This document shows, one piece after another, positions 43,846 to 53,150 of a DNA stretch of 64,000 nt (positions within the stretch are counted from its first letter, which is position 1; each line of letters opens with the position of its first letter). Origin of the DNA: Swaminathania salitolerans (lineage in GTDB: Bacteria > Pseudomonadota > Alphaproteobacteria > Acetobacterales > Acetobacteraceae); the NCBI RefSeq assembly GCF_025994315.1, contig NZ_BAQE01000005.1; one strand, written 5' to 3'. The notes under the pieces were generated by a model that was not told where the DNA came from, did no database searches, and was given only the letters and a program-made list of their open reading frames with translations. Position numbers and translations under genes: made by a program.

Positions 43846-44032
43846 AACAGCCCCGGTGCGCTCCGGTCATGCGGAGAATGCCCGCATTCTCTGGCGACCG
43901 GGCGCCTCGCCCTTTCCGGTGGCACATCGGTTCGTACCGGCAATACGCCATTCCGGAGGGGATCCCGGTCTTGTTCATCTTCCGTTCGCGCTCTATCTGA
44001 TAACGGAAACCTGCAGGAGCAAGGATATCCGT

Positions 44033-45412
44033 ATGGCCAAGCGCCCCGCTTCCCGTTTCGTGTGTCAGGCCTGCGGCGCCGTGACCAGCAAATGGTCGGG
44101 GCGCTGCGACGCCTGCGGCGAGTGGAATACCATCGTCGAGGAAGCCAGCGCCCCGACCGGACGCGACACCCGGGCGCGGGCCGGCCGGCTCACGCTCATG
44201 CATCTCGACGGCCAGCTGACGCCTCCGCCCCGGATCCGGACCACCATAGGCGAATTCGACCGCGTGCTCGGAGGGGGGCTCGTTCCGGCTTCCGTCGTGC
44301 TGGTGGGGGGAGATCCCGGCATCGGAAAATCGACCCTGCTTCTGCAGGCCACCTGTGCGCTCGCCCAGGCGGGGAAACGTGTCCTTTACGTTTCGGGCGA
44401 AGAGGCCGTCGACCAGATCCGTCTGAGGGCACGTCGCCTCAATCTCGAGGCGCCGACGCTCGATCTCGCTGCAAGCATCAATGTATCGGAAATTGCCGGC
44501 AGTCTGGAGCAGGATCGCGATCACGGGGTGGTAGTCATCGATTCCATACAGACGATGTGGCTCGAAACCATCGAGAGCGCACCGGGCTCTGTCGCACAGG
44601 TCCGGGCCTGTGCCTTCGAGCTGATCCGTCTGGCAAAGACCATCGGCTTCTCTCTCGTCCTGGTCGGGCATGTGACCAAGGAGGGCGCGCTTGCCGGGCC
44701 GCGGGTGCTCGAACACATGGTCGATGCCGTGCTGTATTTCGAGGGCGATCGCGGGCATCAGTTCCGCATTTTGCGGGCTGCCAAGAACCGTTTCGGCGCC
44801 ACGGACGAGATCGGCGTTTTTGCCATGACGGATACCGGGCTTGCGGAAGTGACGAATCCTTCAGCGCTCTTCCTTGCGGAACGACGCGGCAATATCGCGG
44901 GATCGGCCGTTTTCGCCGGGATGGAGGGCACGCGCCCCGTTCTCCTCGAGATCCAAGCCCTCCTCTCTCCGAAAGCAGGAGAGGGCAGCGCACGCCGCGC
45001 CGTGGTCGGCTGGGAAACGGCCCGTCTCAACATGATCCTGGCCGTGCTCGAGGCACGATGCGGTCTCAAACTGGCGGGAATGGACATCCATCTCAATATC
45101 GCCGGCGGTCTCCGGATCAGCGAGCCCGCTGCGGACATGGCCGTCGCCGCGGCACTCGTCTCGGCCGCTACGGGCGTTCCGACATCCTCGAGCGCCACTT
45201 ATTTCGGTGAAGTCGGCCTTTCCGGCGAAGTGCGTCAGGTCTCGCAGACGGGGCTGCGCCTCAAGGAAGCCCGGAAGCTCGGTTTCGATCTGGCGGTTCT
45301 CCCCCGTCGGGTGGCGTCGACGACGGCGCGCGTCAAGCCGCCCGAAGGCCTCACCCTGCACGAGATCGGCCATCTCAACGATCTGGTCGAGCTCTTCCAG
45401 CCCGAATCCTGA
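44033..45412 (+). CDS. radA: DNA repair protein RadA
   Basis: RecA-like hexameric helicase that extends recombination intermediates. It has 459 aa. N-terminal C4 zinc finger (CQACG...CDACG, residues about 10-30), RecA-like core with Walker A GGDPGIGKST, the RadA-specific KNRFG motif, and a C-terminal Lon-protease-like domain (MDIHLNIAGGLRISEPAADMAVAAALVS) lacking an evident catalytic dyad, as in the family. AGGA lies 7 nt before the ATG. Single gene after mlaEF. Confidence 0.96.
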   Translation: MAKRPASRFVCQACGAVTSKWSGRCDACGEWNTIVEEASAPTGRDTRARAGRLTLMHLDGQLTPPPRIRTTIGEFDRVLGGGLVPASVVLVGGDPGIGKSTLLLQATCALAQAGKRVLYVSGEEAVDQIRLRARRLNLEAPTLDLAASINVSEIAGSLEQDRDHGVVVIDSIQTMWLETIESAPGSVAQVRACAFELIRLAKTIGFSLVLVGHVTKEGALAGPRVLEHMVDAVLYFEGDRGHQFRILRAAKNRFGATDEIGVFAMTDTGLAEVTNPSALFLAERRGNIAGSAVFAGMEGTRPVLLEIQALLSPKAGEGSARRAVVGWETARLNMILAVLEARCGLKLAGMDIHLNIAGGLRISEPAADMAVAAALVSAATGVPTSSSATYFGEVGLSGEVRQVSQTGLRLKEARKLGFDLAVLPRRVASTTARVKPPEGLTLHEIGHLNDLVELFQPES

Positions 45413-45423
45413 AACGCGGCCAC

Positions 45424-45745
45424 TCACCCCGACAGGAGATGACGCCGTATTTCCCTGCCTGTCTCGGCTGCATGTTCGCGTGCGAGATCATGCGTGCCTC
45501 CGGAGACGACGTGCAGACGTGCGCCGGGAATCGATGCCGCAAGCTGCATCCCCGCAGAGAGCGGGCAGATCGTCAAACCCGTTCACTTCGACGTAAGGCG
45601 GTTCCACCCCGAGGCCTGGCCAGGCGAAAAACTGCCCCTCCAGTCCCGCACTCCTGGCAGCCGGACGCCAGAAATCGGCACTGCCAGATGCCCCGGGGAA
45701 GAACAGGATCGTATCGGGCGAATCTCTCACAGGATCATCCTTCAT
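45424..45745 (-). pseudogene. Alpha/beta-hydrolase remnant with internal deletion and frameshift
   Basis: The first part (MKDDPVRDSPDTILFFPGASGSADFWRP...WPGLG..VNGFDDL) matches the N-terminus of small alpha/beta hydrolases. About 60 codons in, it continues, only in another frame, as MQLAASIPGARLHVVSGGTH plus DLAREHAAETGREIRRHL, which is the usual C-terminal end with the catalytic His. The central portion with the Ser nucleophile is missing, so the gene has lost roughly half its length and its active site. It faces yigZ divergently and radA convergently. Confidence 0.7.
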
Positions 45746-45900
45746 GCCGGAGACTCTGGATAGCACGGGATTGCGGGATGCAAGACCCCGCCTGCCCCTT
45801 GCAAAACCCGGTCAGGGCTGCTTCCTGACCGCGATGAAGCGGGAGGCCGGAAGAGAAGCGGCGCCCGGACCTTGCGGAAGGCGAAACGGACGATAGGCGG

Positions 45901-46485
45901 ATGACCCAGACCCTGCTGACGGAAACACAGCTGGATACGATCGTTAAAAAGAGCCTGTTTCGTGTCCATGCCGCGCCCATCGACACCGAGGCGGAGGCAC
46001 AGGCTTTTTTCGAGCGGGTCCGGGATGTCGATGCGACGCATAATTGCTGGGCGTGGCGGCTGGGTGCGCGTTATCGCAGCTTCGACGATGGCGAGCCCGG
46101 CGGCACTGCGGGGCGTCCCATCCTGCAGGCAATCGACGCCCAGTGTTTCGATCGCGTGATCGTCGTGGTGACGCGCTGGTTCGGCGGCATCAAGCTGGGC
46201 GCGGGAGGGCTGGTGCGGGCCTATGGCGGTGCTGCGGCGTCCTGCCTGAGACAGGGCGAGGCCTCTCCCCTCATCGAGACGAAGAGCCTCTCCTTTCATG
46301 CGGGATTCAGTCAGATCCCGATCATCCAGTCGAAACTGTCGCAATGGCATGCGACCCAGGAGGAGTGCCTCTTCGATGAAGAGGGAGCCAGCTTCCGCCT
46401 CGCCGTCCCCGCGGAAGACTGCGCGACCGTGCGCGCTGCGCTGGGCGATCTCCTGCGCGGAGGCAAGATCGTCGAGCAGGACTGA
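45901..46485 (+). CDS. yigZ: IMPACT/YigZ family protein
   Basis: Conserved UPF0029 protein. It has 194 aa: the N-terminal IMPACT domain has the hallmark HNCWAWRLG...SDDGEPGGTAG-like segment (here FDDGEPGGTAGRPILQAI), VIVVVTRWFGGIKLGAGGLVRAYG, and a C-terminal ferredoxin-like UPF0029 domain. The molecular function in bacteria is unclear; a ribosome or nucleic-acid link has been suggested for the family. Ribosome site weak (GGCGG). Confidence 0.9.
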   Translation: MTQTLLTETQLDTIVKKSLFRVHAAPIDTEAEAQAFFERVRDVDATHNCWAWRLGARYRSFDDGEPGGTAGRPILQAIDAQCFDRVIVVVTRWFGGIKLGAGGLVRAYGGAAASCLRQGEASPLIETKSLSFHAGFSQIPIIQSKLSQWHATQEECLFDEEGASFRLAVPAEDCATVRAALGDLLRGGKIVEQD

Positions 46486-46553
46486 ACCTTCGGGACGCAC
46501 ACCGCCCGGCAGGGAATGCACTGCAAGGCGCGCTCTGCCCGCGCCGGGCGTCT

Positions 46554-47342
46554 TCAGTTCACGTGCAGATATTTGCGAACGCGATGGGTGAGATACAGAG
46601 CGATGATGAGAAGCGCCGCCGTTATGTATGCGTCGTAAAGGATATTGTATTTGACCGAAGCGGCACCGCCGAACTGCCCCCCTCTGATCATCTCTATATT
46701 GTTTGCCATGGGAGACAACATGAGTATCCACTGATATTTGGGCGGCAACCAGGAAACCATGATGAAAGCTCCCGAGAAGGGAAGAGCCAGATAGGAAACA
46801 ATATTAACGCATTTCTCGACGAAGTCCGAAATCTCGGACAGAGCTGCGACTAGAAACGCGGTAATCATGCAAAATACCGACTGAAAGAAGAAACCGAGAT
46901 AAAGAAGTCCGATATCTGCTGGAGGCTTCATAAAACCCAGACCGATTGCAGCGAGCCAGACGATGATGCCAGCCATGATCGTTCCGATCACTTCCAGATA
47001 GGACCGCGCCGTGATGATATCGAGTGGTGTGACCTGCCGGTGGAAGAGGAGACTGCCATTTGCCTCGAAGGCCTTGACCGCACGGATGAGGCAGTGACGC
47101 CACATTGTGAGCGGTACATAGCCGGTCACGACGAGCGCTGTCATCCCGAGCCCGTGCTCCCGCGCCGGACGGGTGAGCGTCCACATGACGGACACCCCTA
47201 CGCAAAAGATCACAGGCTCGCCGATCACCCACAGAAAACCGATATTGCCCCGGCCGTAGCGGGTCAGCATTTCACGGAAGACCAGCGCGTTGATGACGTC
47301 GATCTGTTTCCGAAACCCTCTCAGCACCGGAAAATTTTTCAT
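46554..47342 (-). CDS. Polysaccharide ABC exporter permease (KpsM/Wzm type)
   Basis: Inner-membrane permease of the ABC-2 family that exports capsule-like or O-antigen polysaccharide. It has 262 aa and six predicted helices. Characteristic N-terminal region LVFREMLTRYGRGNIGFLWVIGEPV and C-terminal MIRGGQFGGAASVKYN. The start MKNFPVLRGFRKQ is preceded by GAGAGACC. Base composition and codons look more AT-rich than in neighbouring genes (for example the 3' third), hinting at transfer. The usual ATPase partner (KpsT/Wzt) is not adjacent. Confidence 0.88.
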   Translation of the reverse strand: MKNFPVLRGFRKQIDVINALVFREMLTRYGRGNIGFLWVIGEPVIFCVGVSVMWTLTRPAREHGLGMTALVVTGYVPLTMWRHCLIRAVKAFEANGSLLFHRQVTPLDIITARSYLEVIGTIMAGIIVWLAAIGLGFMKPPADIGLLYLGFFFQSVFCMITAFLVAALSEISDFVEKCVNIVSYLALPFSGAFIMVSWLPPKYQWILMLSPMANNIEMIRGGQFGGAASVKYNILYDAYITAALLIIALYLTHRVRKYLHVN

Positions 47343-47680
47343 GTTCGGTCTCTCAGCAATGTCTTCGCTCTCCCTACCATCGGCACCGGTCGTTCTCAAT
47401 CCGGCTCATGCCCCCGATCGTCGCGCCCCCGTTTTTCGCAGCCCCGATCATTGCAACGAGGATGTGCAACCACGATCGAGACCACCGCTGTTTGCCGTTA
47501 TGGGTCCGTTCCCGGCCCTGCGCCGGGCACGAGTGCCCTTTCCTATCACGGTTTCCCGCACGGATGACAATCCCGGCATGGCGTGCGAACGTCCCTTTCA
47601 CCCAACGCATTCCCTCGTTTGACGCTCCCGTCTTTCCTTCCTACGGTCTTGCGAAACGATTTGTATGAGAAAGTCACAGA
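47343..47680. other. 338-bp gap between divergent kpsM-like and M3 peptidase genes
   Basis: Must hold promoters of both divergent genes. I find no gene, RNA or distinct operator that I can support. Confidence 0.5.
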
Positions 47681-49825
47681 ATGATGTCTCCCAGACGCGC
47701 CCTTGCCCTTTCGGCGCTCGCCTTGCCCATGCTTGCCTCGACCTCTCTGGCAGCGCCGGCATCCAATCCCCTGCTCACTCCGAGCAGCCTGCCCTATCAG
47801 GCGCCGCCCTTCGACCGGATCAAGGACAGCGACTATGTGCCAGCCTTCGAGAAAGGCATGGCCGAGCATCTCGCCGAGATCCGCCGGATCGCGAACGACA
47901 AGGCCGCGCCGACATTCGAGAACACGATCGTCGCAATGGAGCGCTCCGGGCAGCTCCTGAATCGTGTGCAGAACGTGTTCTACGGCGTCTATTCGGCGGA
48001 CAAGGATGACGCCATGGACGCGATCGACAGCAAGGAAGCGCCGAGGCTCAGCCAGCATCAGGATGAGATCTATCTCGATCCGAAACTCTTCGGACGCGTC
48101 CGGACCCTCTGGGAGAAGCGGGACACGCTTTCCCTCACCCCCGAGCAGGCGATGCTGCTCGACGTGTATTACAAGCAGTTCGTCCATGCCGGTGCCGAAC
48201 TCTCCGCCTCAGACCAGAAAACGCTGCGCGATCTCAACACCCGTCTGACGAAGCTGGAAACCGCATACGGCCAGAAGCTCGTCGCAAGCGCGAAGGCGGG
48301 CGCGCTGGTCGTCGACCGGAAAGCCGCACTCGATGGCATGGATGACGGCGCCATCGCCGCTGCCGCCAAGGCGGCCGAGGGACGCAAGCTGACCGGGAAA
48401 TACCTGATCCCGCTCCAGAACACGACCCAGCAGCCGGCGCTCGCCGCGATGAAGGACCGGGCGACACGGAAGGCTCTTTTCGACAGGAGCTGGACCCGGG
48501 CCGAACGGGGCGATGCAAACGATACGCGCAAGACCATCGCGGAAATTGCCAGATTGCGCGCGCAGAAGGCGGCACTCTTCGGTTATCCCGACTACGCGGC
48601 CTATGCGCTCTACGATCAGATGGCCAGAACGCCGGAAGCGGTCAACGCCTTCATTCACAAGCTCGTCCCGGCCACTGCCGCCGAACAGCATCGCGAGGTT
48701 GCCGCGCTTCAGAAGGTCATCGCCGCAGACCATCAGAAATTCGCGTTGCAGCCCTGGGACTGGACGCATTACGCGGAACAGCTGCGCAAGCAGGAATTCG
48801 CTCTCGACCAGGACGAGATCAAACCCTATTTCGAACTGCATACGGTTCTGACCGATGGCGTTTTCTACGCCGCAAACCAGCTCTATGGAATCACCTTCCG
48901 GCCGCGCAAGGACATTCCGGTCTACAACCCCGACGTGATGGTCTATGAGGTCAGGGACAAGGACGGCTCCCCTCTCGGATTGATGTATTTCGACTACTTC
49001 AAGCGCGACAACAAATCCGGCGGGGCCTGGATGTCGAACTTCGTCGGACAATCCGATCTGCTGAAAACGCGTCCGGTGATCTACAATGTCGCGAACTTCA
49101 CGAAGGCCGCTCCGGGTCAGCCGCAGCTGATCACGTCGGACGACGTGACCACGATGTTCCATGAATTCGGACACGCGCTGCACGGACTTTTCGCGAGCCA
49201 GACCTATCCCACCCTGTCGGGCACCAGTGTTGCGCGCGATTTCGTCGAGTTCCCCTCGCAGTTCAACGAGAACTGGGCCATGGATCCGAAGGTCTTCGCC
49301 CATTATGCGAAGCACTACAAGACCGGCGCCCCGATGCCGCAGGCCCTCTTCGACAAGATAAAGAAGGCGGCCCATTTCAATCAGGGCTATGCGCTGGGCG
49401 AGATCGTCGCTGCGGCGCAGCTCGACATGTCGTGGCACGAACTGCCCGCATCGGCCCCGCTCCAGAACGTCGACGCCTTCGAGAAGAAGGCTCTGGACGA
49501 GACGGGGCTCGATGTCGCCCATGTTCCGCCCCGCTATCGTTCCAGCTATTTCCTGCATATCTGGTCCAACGGATATTCGGCCGGATATTATGCCTATCTC
49601 TGGACCGAGATGCTGGATCAGGACGTCTATTCCTGGTTCATGAAGCATGGGGGCCTGACACGGGAAAACGGTCAGCGCTTCCGCGACATGATCCTCTCGA
49701 AGGGCCATACGATGGATTACGGGCCGATGTTCCGTGCCTTCTACGGCAAGGATCCCGAGATCGGCCCGATGCTCTCGCATCGCGGACTCACAGACACGGA
49801 CACCGATACAGGCACCGGGAACTGA
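47681..49825 (+). CDS. Secreted M3-family metallopeptidase (dipeptidyl carboxypeptidase type)
   Basis: Zinc peptidase of the oligopeptidase A/Dcp family. It has 714 aa. Signal peptide ALALSALALPMLASTSLA places it in the periplasm, as for Dcp paralogues. The catalytic HEFGHALH motif is within TTMFHEFGHALHGLF, with the third zinc ligand in FVEFPSQFNENW. Substrate-binding Tyr/His regions near YRSSYFLHIWSNGYSAGYYAYLW are present. Two adjacent ATGs are possible starts. A low-complexity C-terminal tail (TDTDTDTGTG) ends it, followed by a strong hairpin. Confidence 0.94.
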   Translation: MMSPRRALALSALALPMLASTSLAAPASNPLLTPSSLPYQAPPFDRIKDSDYVPAFEKGMAEHLAEIRRIANDKAAPTFENTIVAMERSGQLLNRVQNVFYGVYSADKDDAMDAIDSKEAPRLSQHQDEIYLDPKLFGRVRTLWEKRDTLSLTPEQAMLLDVYYKQFVHAGAELSASDQKTLRDLNTRLTKLETAYGQKLVASAKAGALVVDRKAALDGMDDGAIAAAAKAAEGRKLTGKYLIPLQNTTQQPALAAMKDRATRKALFDRSWTRAERGDANDTRKTIAEIARLRAQKAALFGYPDYAAYALYDQMARTPEAVNAFIHKLVPATAAEQHREVAALQKVIAADHQKFALQPWDWTHYAEQLRKQEFALDQDEIKPYFELHTVLTDGVFYAANQLYGITFRPRKDIPVYNPDVMVYEVRDKDGSPLGLMYFDYFKRDNKSGGAWMSNFVGQSDLLKTRPVIYNVANFTKAAPGQPQLITSDDVTTMFHEFGHALHGLFASQTYPTLSGTSVARDFVEFPSQFNENWAMDPKVFAHYAKHYKTGAPMPQALFDKIKKAAHFNQGYALGEIVAAAQLDMSWHELPASAPLQNVDAFEKKALDETGLDVAHVPPRYRSSYFLHIWSNGYSAGYYAYLWTEMLDQDVYSWFMKHGGLTRENGQRFRDMILSKGHTMDYGPMFRAFYGKDPEIGPMLSHRGLTDTDTDTGTGN

Positions 49826-49832
49826 CCCGTTC

Positions 49833-49861
49833 CGCCTGCTGCGCCCATGGCGCGGCAGGCG
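49833..49861. terminator. Strong GC stem-loop after the M3 peptidase
   Basis: CGCCTGCTGCGC-CCATG-GCGCGGCAGGCG makes a 12-bp stem (one T-G pair) 7 bp past the stop codon. There is no T tract. Confidence 0.6.
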
Positions 49862-50306
49862 AGCGCAGCCCGACGCCGTCCGGCCTCATGCATCCATCCG
49901 GTGCATTCATCTGGCCGGGCGGGTTCGCCCGCCTCCCCTTTGGGGAGAAGACGGCTTTTCGCCCGACATGCCAGACCGCAGGCCGCGCCACGCCACGCCA
50001 CGCTTCCGGGCGGGATGAAGATTACTTTTAATAAAGCCTTCACACACGCACCCGTTTCGACAGACTAGAACGATCACGTCGACTCGATTCTCCGCACGAT
50101 AACCGTGCCCTGGGATCACGAGTCCACGCGCCTATTTGTTCGTTACTTAAAAATAACAAGAATTCGGCTTTTTCGTGCGTGTGCCGGGAAAGGAGGCCTC
50201 TGCCTGCCTTCTCCCGGCGTCATAGGGACATAGCAGCCCGTTTCCATGACCCCTGTCGCCGCAATGCCGAGCCTCGTCGTTCTGTGTTACCGGAGTCTGC
50301 CGTTTC
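49862..50306. other. AT-richer upstream region of the TonB receptor/PLC-phosphatase unit
   Basis: 445 bp without a supportable gene. Two AT-rich patches (about 50024-50042 and 50134-50168) stand out in otherwise GC-rich DNA and are the likeliest promoter area. No match to a Fur or Pho box is certain by eye. Confidence 0.45.
50142..50157. promoter_or_regulatory. Imperfect palindrome upstream of the TonB receptor gene
   Basis: GTTACTTAAAAATAAC is a near-palindrome (GTTA/TAAC ends) about 150 bp before the start codon, in the most AT-rich patch of the region. It could be an operator; this rests on symmetry alone. Confidence 0.25.
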
Positions 50307-53150
50307 ATGATCCCATCCTTCCCGTTGCACGTCCCGTTTCATGTGCCGCGTCGTTCGCGCACCTATGCTTCGTTACGATCCCGTCACGTCGCAATTCTCG
50401 TTGCGCTGGGCGCCGTCCCTCCGGCTCTTGCTGCGGAGCAAGGCGCCGATCGCACGGGATCGGTCGACAAGACCCGAAACGACCGCGCGAAGACGGCGCT
50501 TCGCAAGCCGGTTGTCATGGAGCATATCCGGGTTCGTGCGCAACGCGGCGGCACGGTTGCCGCGGCCCTAGACGAGCAGAGACGATCCAGTCAGGTGACG
50601 ACGATCCTGTCGCGGGAGCAGATCGAACGCGCCCCCGAAACCAATCTCGCTGACATTCTGACGCGCCTGCCGGGCGTCTCGGCCTATAGCAACATGGCCG
50701 GCGGACAGGCGGCGACAGGCGAATCCCAGTTCATGACCATTCGGGGTCTGGATTCGAGTTACAACGCCTATACGCTCAACGGCGAACGGATCGCACCAGC
50801 CGATCCCTCCACCCGCGCCATCTCCTTCGACATGCTGGCCCCTTACGGCATCACGGCCATCAAGGTCTCGAAAAGCACGAATGCAGAGATGGATGGCGAC
50901 GCGATCGGCGGTGCGATCGACATACGCACGCCGACCGCCTTCGATTTCTCCGGCCCTTACCGGAAGATCATCCTGCAAGGCCAGCTCAATGACAATGCCG
51001 CACGGACAGGCACCCCGGATCTCGGAGGTGTCGCCCAGGCGGAATTCGCACGTCGCTTCGGCCGGGACGGGCGCTTTGGCGTCTATGCGACGGGGTATTA
51101 CACGTCCAAACACGTTCTCGCCAATGCGGTGGCGCCAAACCGGGCCTATGTTCCGGCGATAGAGGCACAATCGGGCGTCGCGACTCTCGATCAGGCATCG
51201 CAGCTCACGACCACCCAGGTGAAATACGATCTCTTCACCAGCAGCATCAAACGCTATGGCGGTTCTCTCTCGCTCAATTTCAAGGGCGAGCGACATGAGT
51301 TCTACGCCCTGGGCACCTGGGGCCAGTACACGACCCGTATCGACGACAACCAGGTCGGGTTACGGGGCGCCGATGCGGGATATGGTGCCGACGGCCTGTA
51401 TCGCTCCCAGGGTATGGCGAGAGCGCAATATTTCACGACCAACGATTCCGCCCAGCTCCTCACGACCCAGAAACTTGGCGGAATCAGTCATATCGGACGC
51501 TGGACAGCCAGTTACGACGTCTTCAACAGCTATGGCGAACAGGCCAGCCCCAACACGGTCGAGGCGAGCATGTATGGCAACGGCTCGATCCCGGGGCCTT
51601 TTACATTCGAACTGGCGAACACCACCCTTCCGGCACTGGTCGGTCCCTCCGGCGCGCTCGCAGAATTGCGCGACCAGAATTTCAGCCGTTTCTGGAAAAC
51701 GCAGGGACGGGACGCGCAGAGCACGGCGGATATGTACGGCGTGCATGCCGATGCGGCCTATCGGTTCGGCAATACGATCCTCCAGACGATCCAGTTCGGT
51801 TTCAAGTTCAGCAACACGCAGAGACGGGCCTGGTCCCATCCCTATTTCCACAGCGACAACAATTTCATCTATGACGGCCCGTTCTTCGGTGGGCAGAACT
51901 GGCCCTATACGAATGGCGCAGGTCCGCGCGTCGGGAATATTCCGGGATATCAGGTCGACGCTTTCGGCGGAAAACTCGGCGATTTCCGTATTCTCGATCG
52001 CGACTGGATCAAGGATACGACCGTGCCGTACAAATACAGCAACGATCCGCAGGGTGCGGGCAATTACACGCGCAACGACTGGAACGCCAACACCAGCACG
52101 GGATCCGAGAAGATCTATGCCGGTTTCGTCTCCCTGGCACTCCGGGCGGGCGATGTCGATATCCGCCCCGGTTTCAGATACGAATTCACCGATTTCGGCG
52201 GCACGCACTGGCAGTCCAATGGCGACAACGCGACCGGACGCTTCGTCCGTATCGGCCAGTCCTACGGGACGCCGCTTCCCTATCTGAACGTGAACTGGCG
52301 CCCCACCGCGCTCAGCGTGCTCCGTTTTTCGGTCCGGCGCGGTCTGACGCGCCCGGCCTACGGGCTGATCAACGGCGCATCGACCCTCAGCCTCGACCCG
52401 GTCACCAACGCCATTCTCTCGGTTTCCCAACCGAACCCCGATCTGCGACCGACCACGGCAACGATGTTCGATTTCTCGGCCGCTCTCTATAACCGTCATG
52501 CAGGTGTCGTCTCGGCCTCGGTCTATTACAAGCAGATCGAGAAATTCATTTTCACGTCGGTATCCAACGCGAATAACAGCGCGACACTCGGTGGCAACGT
52601 GCCGACCAACGCGACCACAGACGGAAACACGACATACAGAATGCCGGTCAACGGTCGGGGGGCGACACTCGAGGGCATCGAGCTCTCCGCCCAGCAAACC
52701 CTGTATTTTCTTCCCGGATGGCTGAGCGGGTTCGGCGTGAACGGCAATGTGACATTGCAGCACTCCAACGCAACCAGCAATATCGCCGGACATCCCGACA
52801 CGGCGCTGCCGCGCGCGCCGGAGATGATGTACAATCTCGGATTTTACTACAGTCGGGACCGGATCCATTTCGATCTCAACTATAATTATATCGGCACGCA
52901 GCTTCTCAGCGTGAATTCCAGAGTGCCGGATTTCTATCTCCAGCCGACACAGCGCCTCGACCTGAGCGCAAAATACCGCTTCGGATGGGGGCTGACCGGC
53001 ACGCTGGCAATGCAGAACCTGCTGAACACCCCCGCTTTCTGGGAGACGATGGGCAAGGGAAAATCCTATCTCGCCTATGACAGCTCGGCGAATGGCGCAT
53101 TCGTGCAGACGGGCCGCATGTATCTCGCCGGACTGACCGGAGAATTCTGA
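50307..53150 (+). CDS. TonB-dependent receptor paired with a PI-PLC/phosphatase
   Basis: Outer-membrane receptor of 947 aa, of the large type common in Caulobacter and Xanthomonas. N-terminal export signal (HVAILVALGAVPPALAAE); plug domain with QVTTILSREQIERAPETNLADILTRLPGVS and MTIRGLDSSYNAYTLNGERIAPA; KSTNAEMDGDAIGGAIDIRT; 22-strand-type barrel ending in Phe (LAGLTGEF). The stop overlaps the ATG of the next gene by one base (TGATG), so the two are translated together. The downstream enzyme suggests import of an inositol-phosphate or similar product, which is inference. Confidence 0.93.
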   Translation: MIPSFPLHVPFHVPRRSRTYASLRSRHVAILVALGAVPPALAAEQGADRTGSVDKTRNDRAKTALRKPVVMEHIRVRAQRGGTVAAALDEQRRSSQVTTILSREQIERAPETNLADILTRLPGVSAYSNMAGGQAATGESQFMTIRGLDSSYNAYTLNGERIAPADPSTRAISFDMLAPYGITAIKVSKSTNAEMDGDAIGGAIDIRTPTAFDFSGPYRKIILQGQLNDNAARTGTPDLGGVAQAEFARRFGRDGRFGVYATGYYTSKHVLANAVAPNRAYVPAIEAQSGVATLDQASQLTTTQVKYDLFTSSIKRYGGSLSLNFKGERHEFYALGTWGQYTTRIDDNQVGLRGADAGYGADGLYRSQGMARAQYFTTNDSAQLLTTQKLGGISHIGRWTASYDVFNSYGEQASPNTVEASMYGNGSIPGPFTFELANTTLPALVGPSGALAELRDQNFSRFWKTQGRDAQSTADMYGVHADAAYRFGNTILQTIQFGFKFSNTQRRAWSHPYFHSDNNFIYDGPFFGGQNWPYTNGAGPRVGNIPGYQVDAFGGKLGDFRILDRDWIKDTTVPYKYSNDPQGAGNYTRNDWNANTSTGSEKIYAGFVSLALRAGDVDIRPGFRYEFTDFGGTHWQSNGDNATGRFVRIGQSYGTPLPYLNVNWRPTALSVLRFSVRRGLTRPAYGLINGASTLSLDPVTNAILSVSQPNPDLRPTTATMFDFSAALYNRHAGVVSASVYYKQIEKFIFTSVSNANNSATLGGNVPTNATTDGNTTYRMPVNGRGATLEGIELSAQQTLYFLPGWLSGFGVNGNVTLQHSNATSNIAGHPDTALPRAPEMMYNLGFYYSRDRIHFDLNYNYIGTQLLSVNSRVPDFYLQPTQRLDLSAKYRFGWGLTGTLAMQNLLNTPAFWETMGKGKSYLAYDSSANGAFVQTGRMYLAGLTGEF

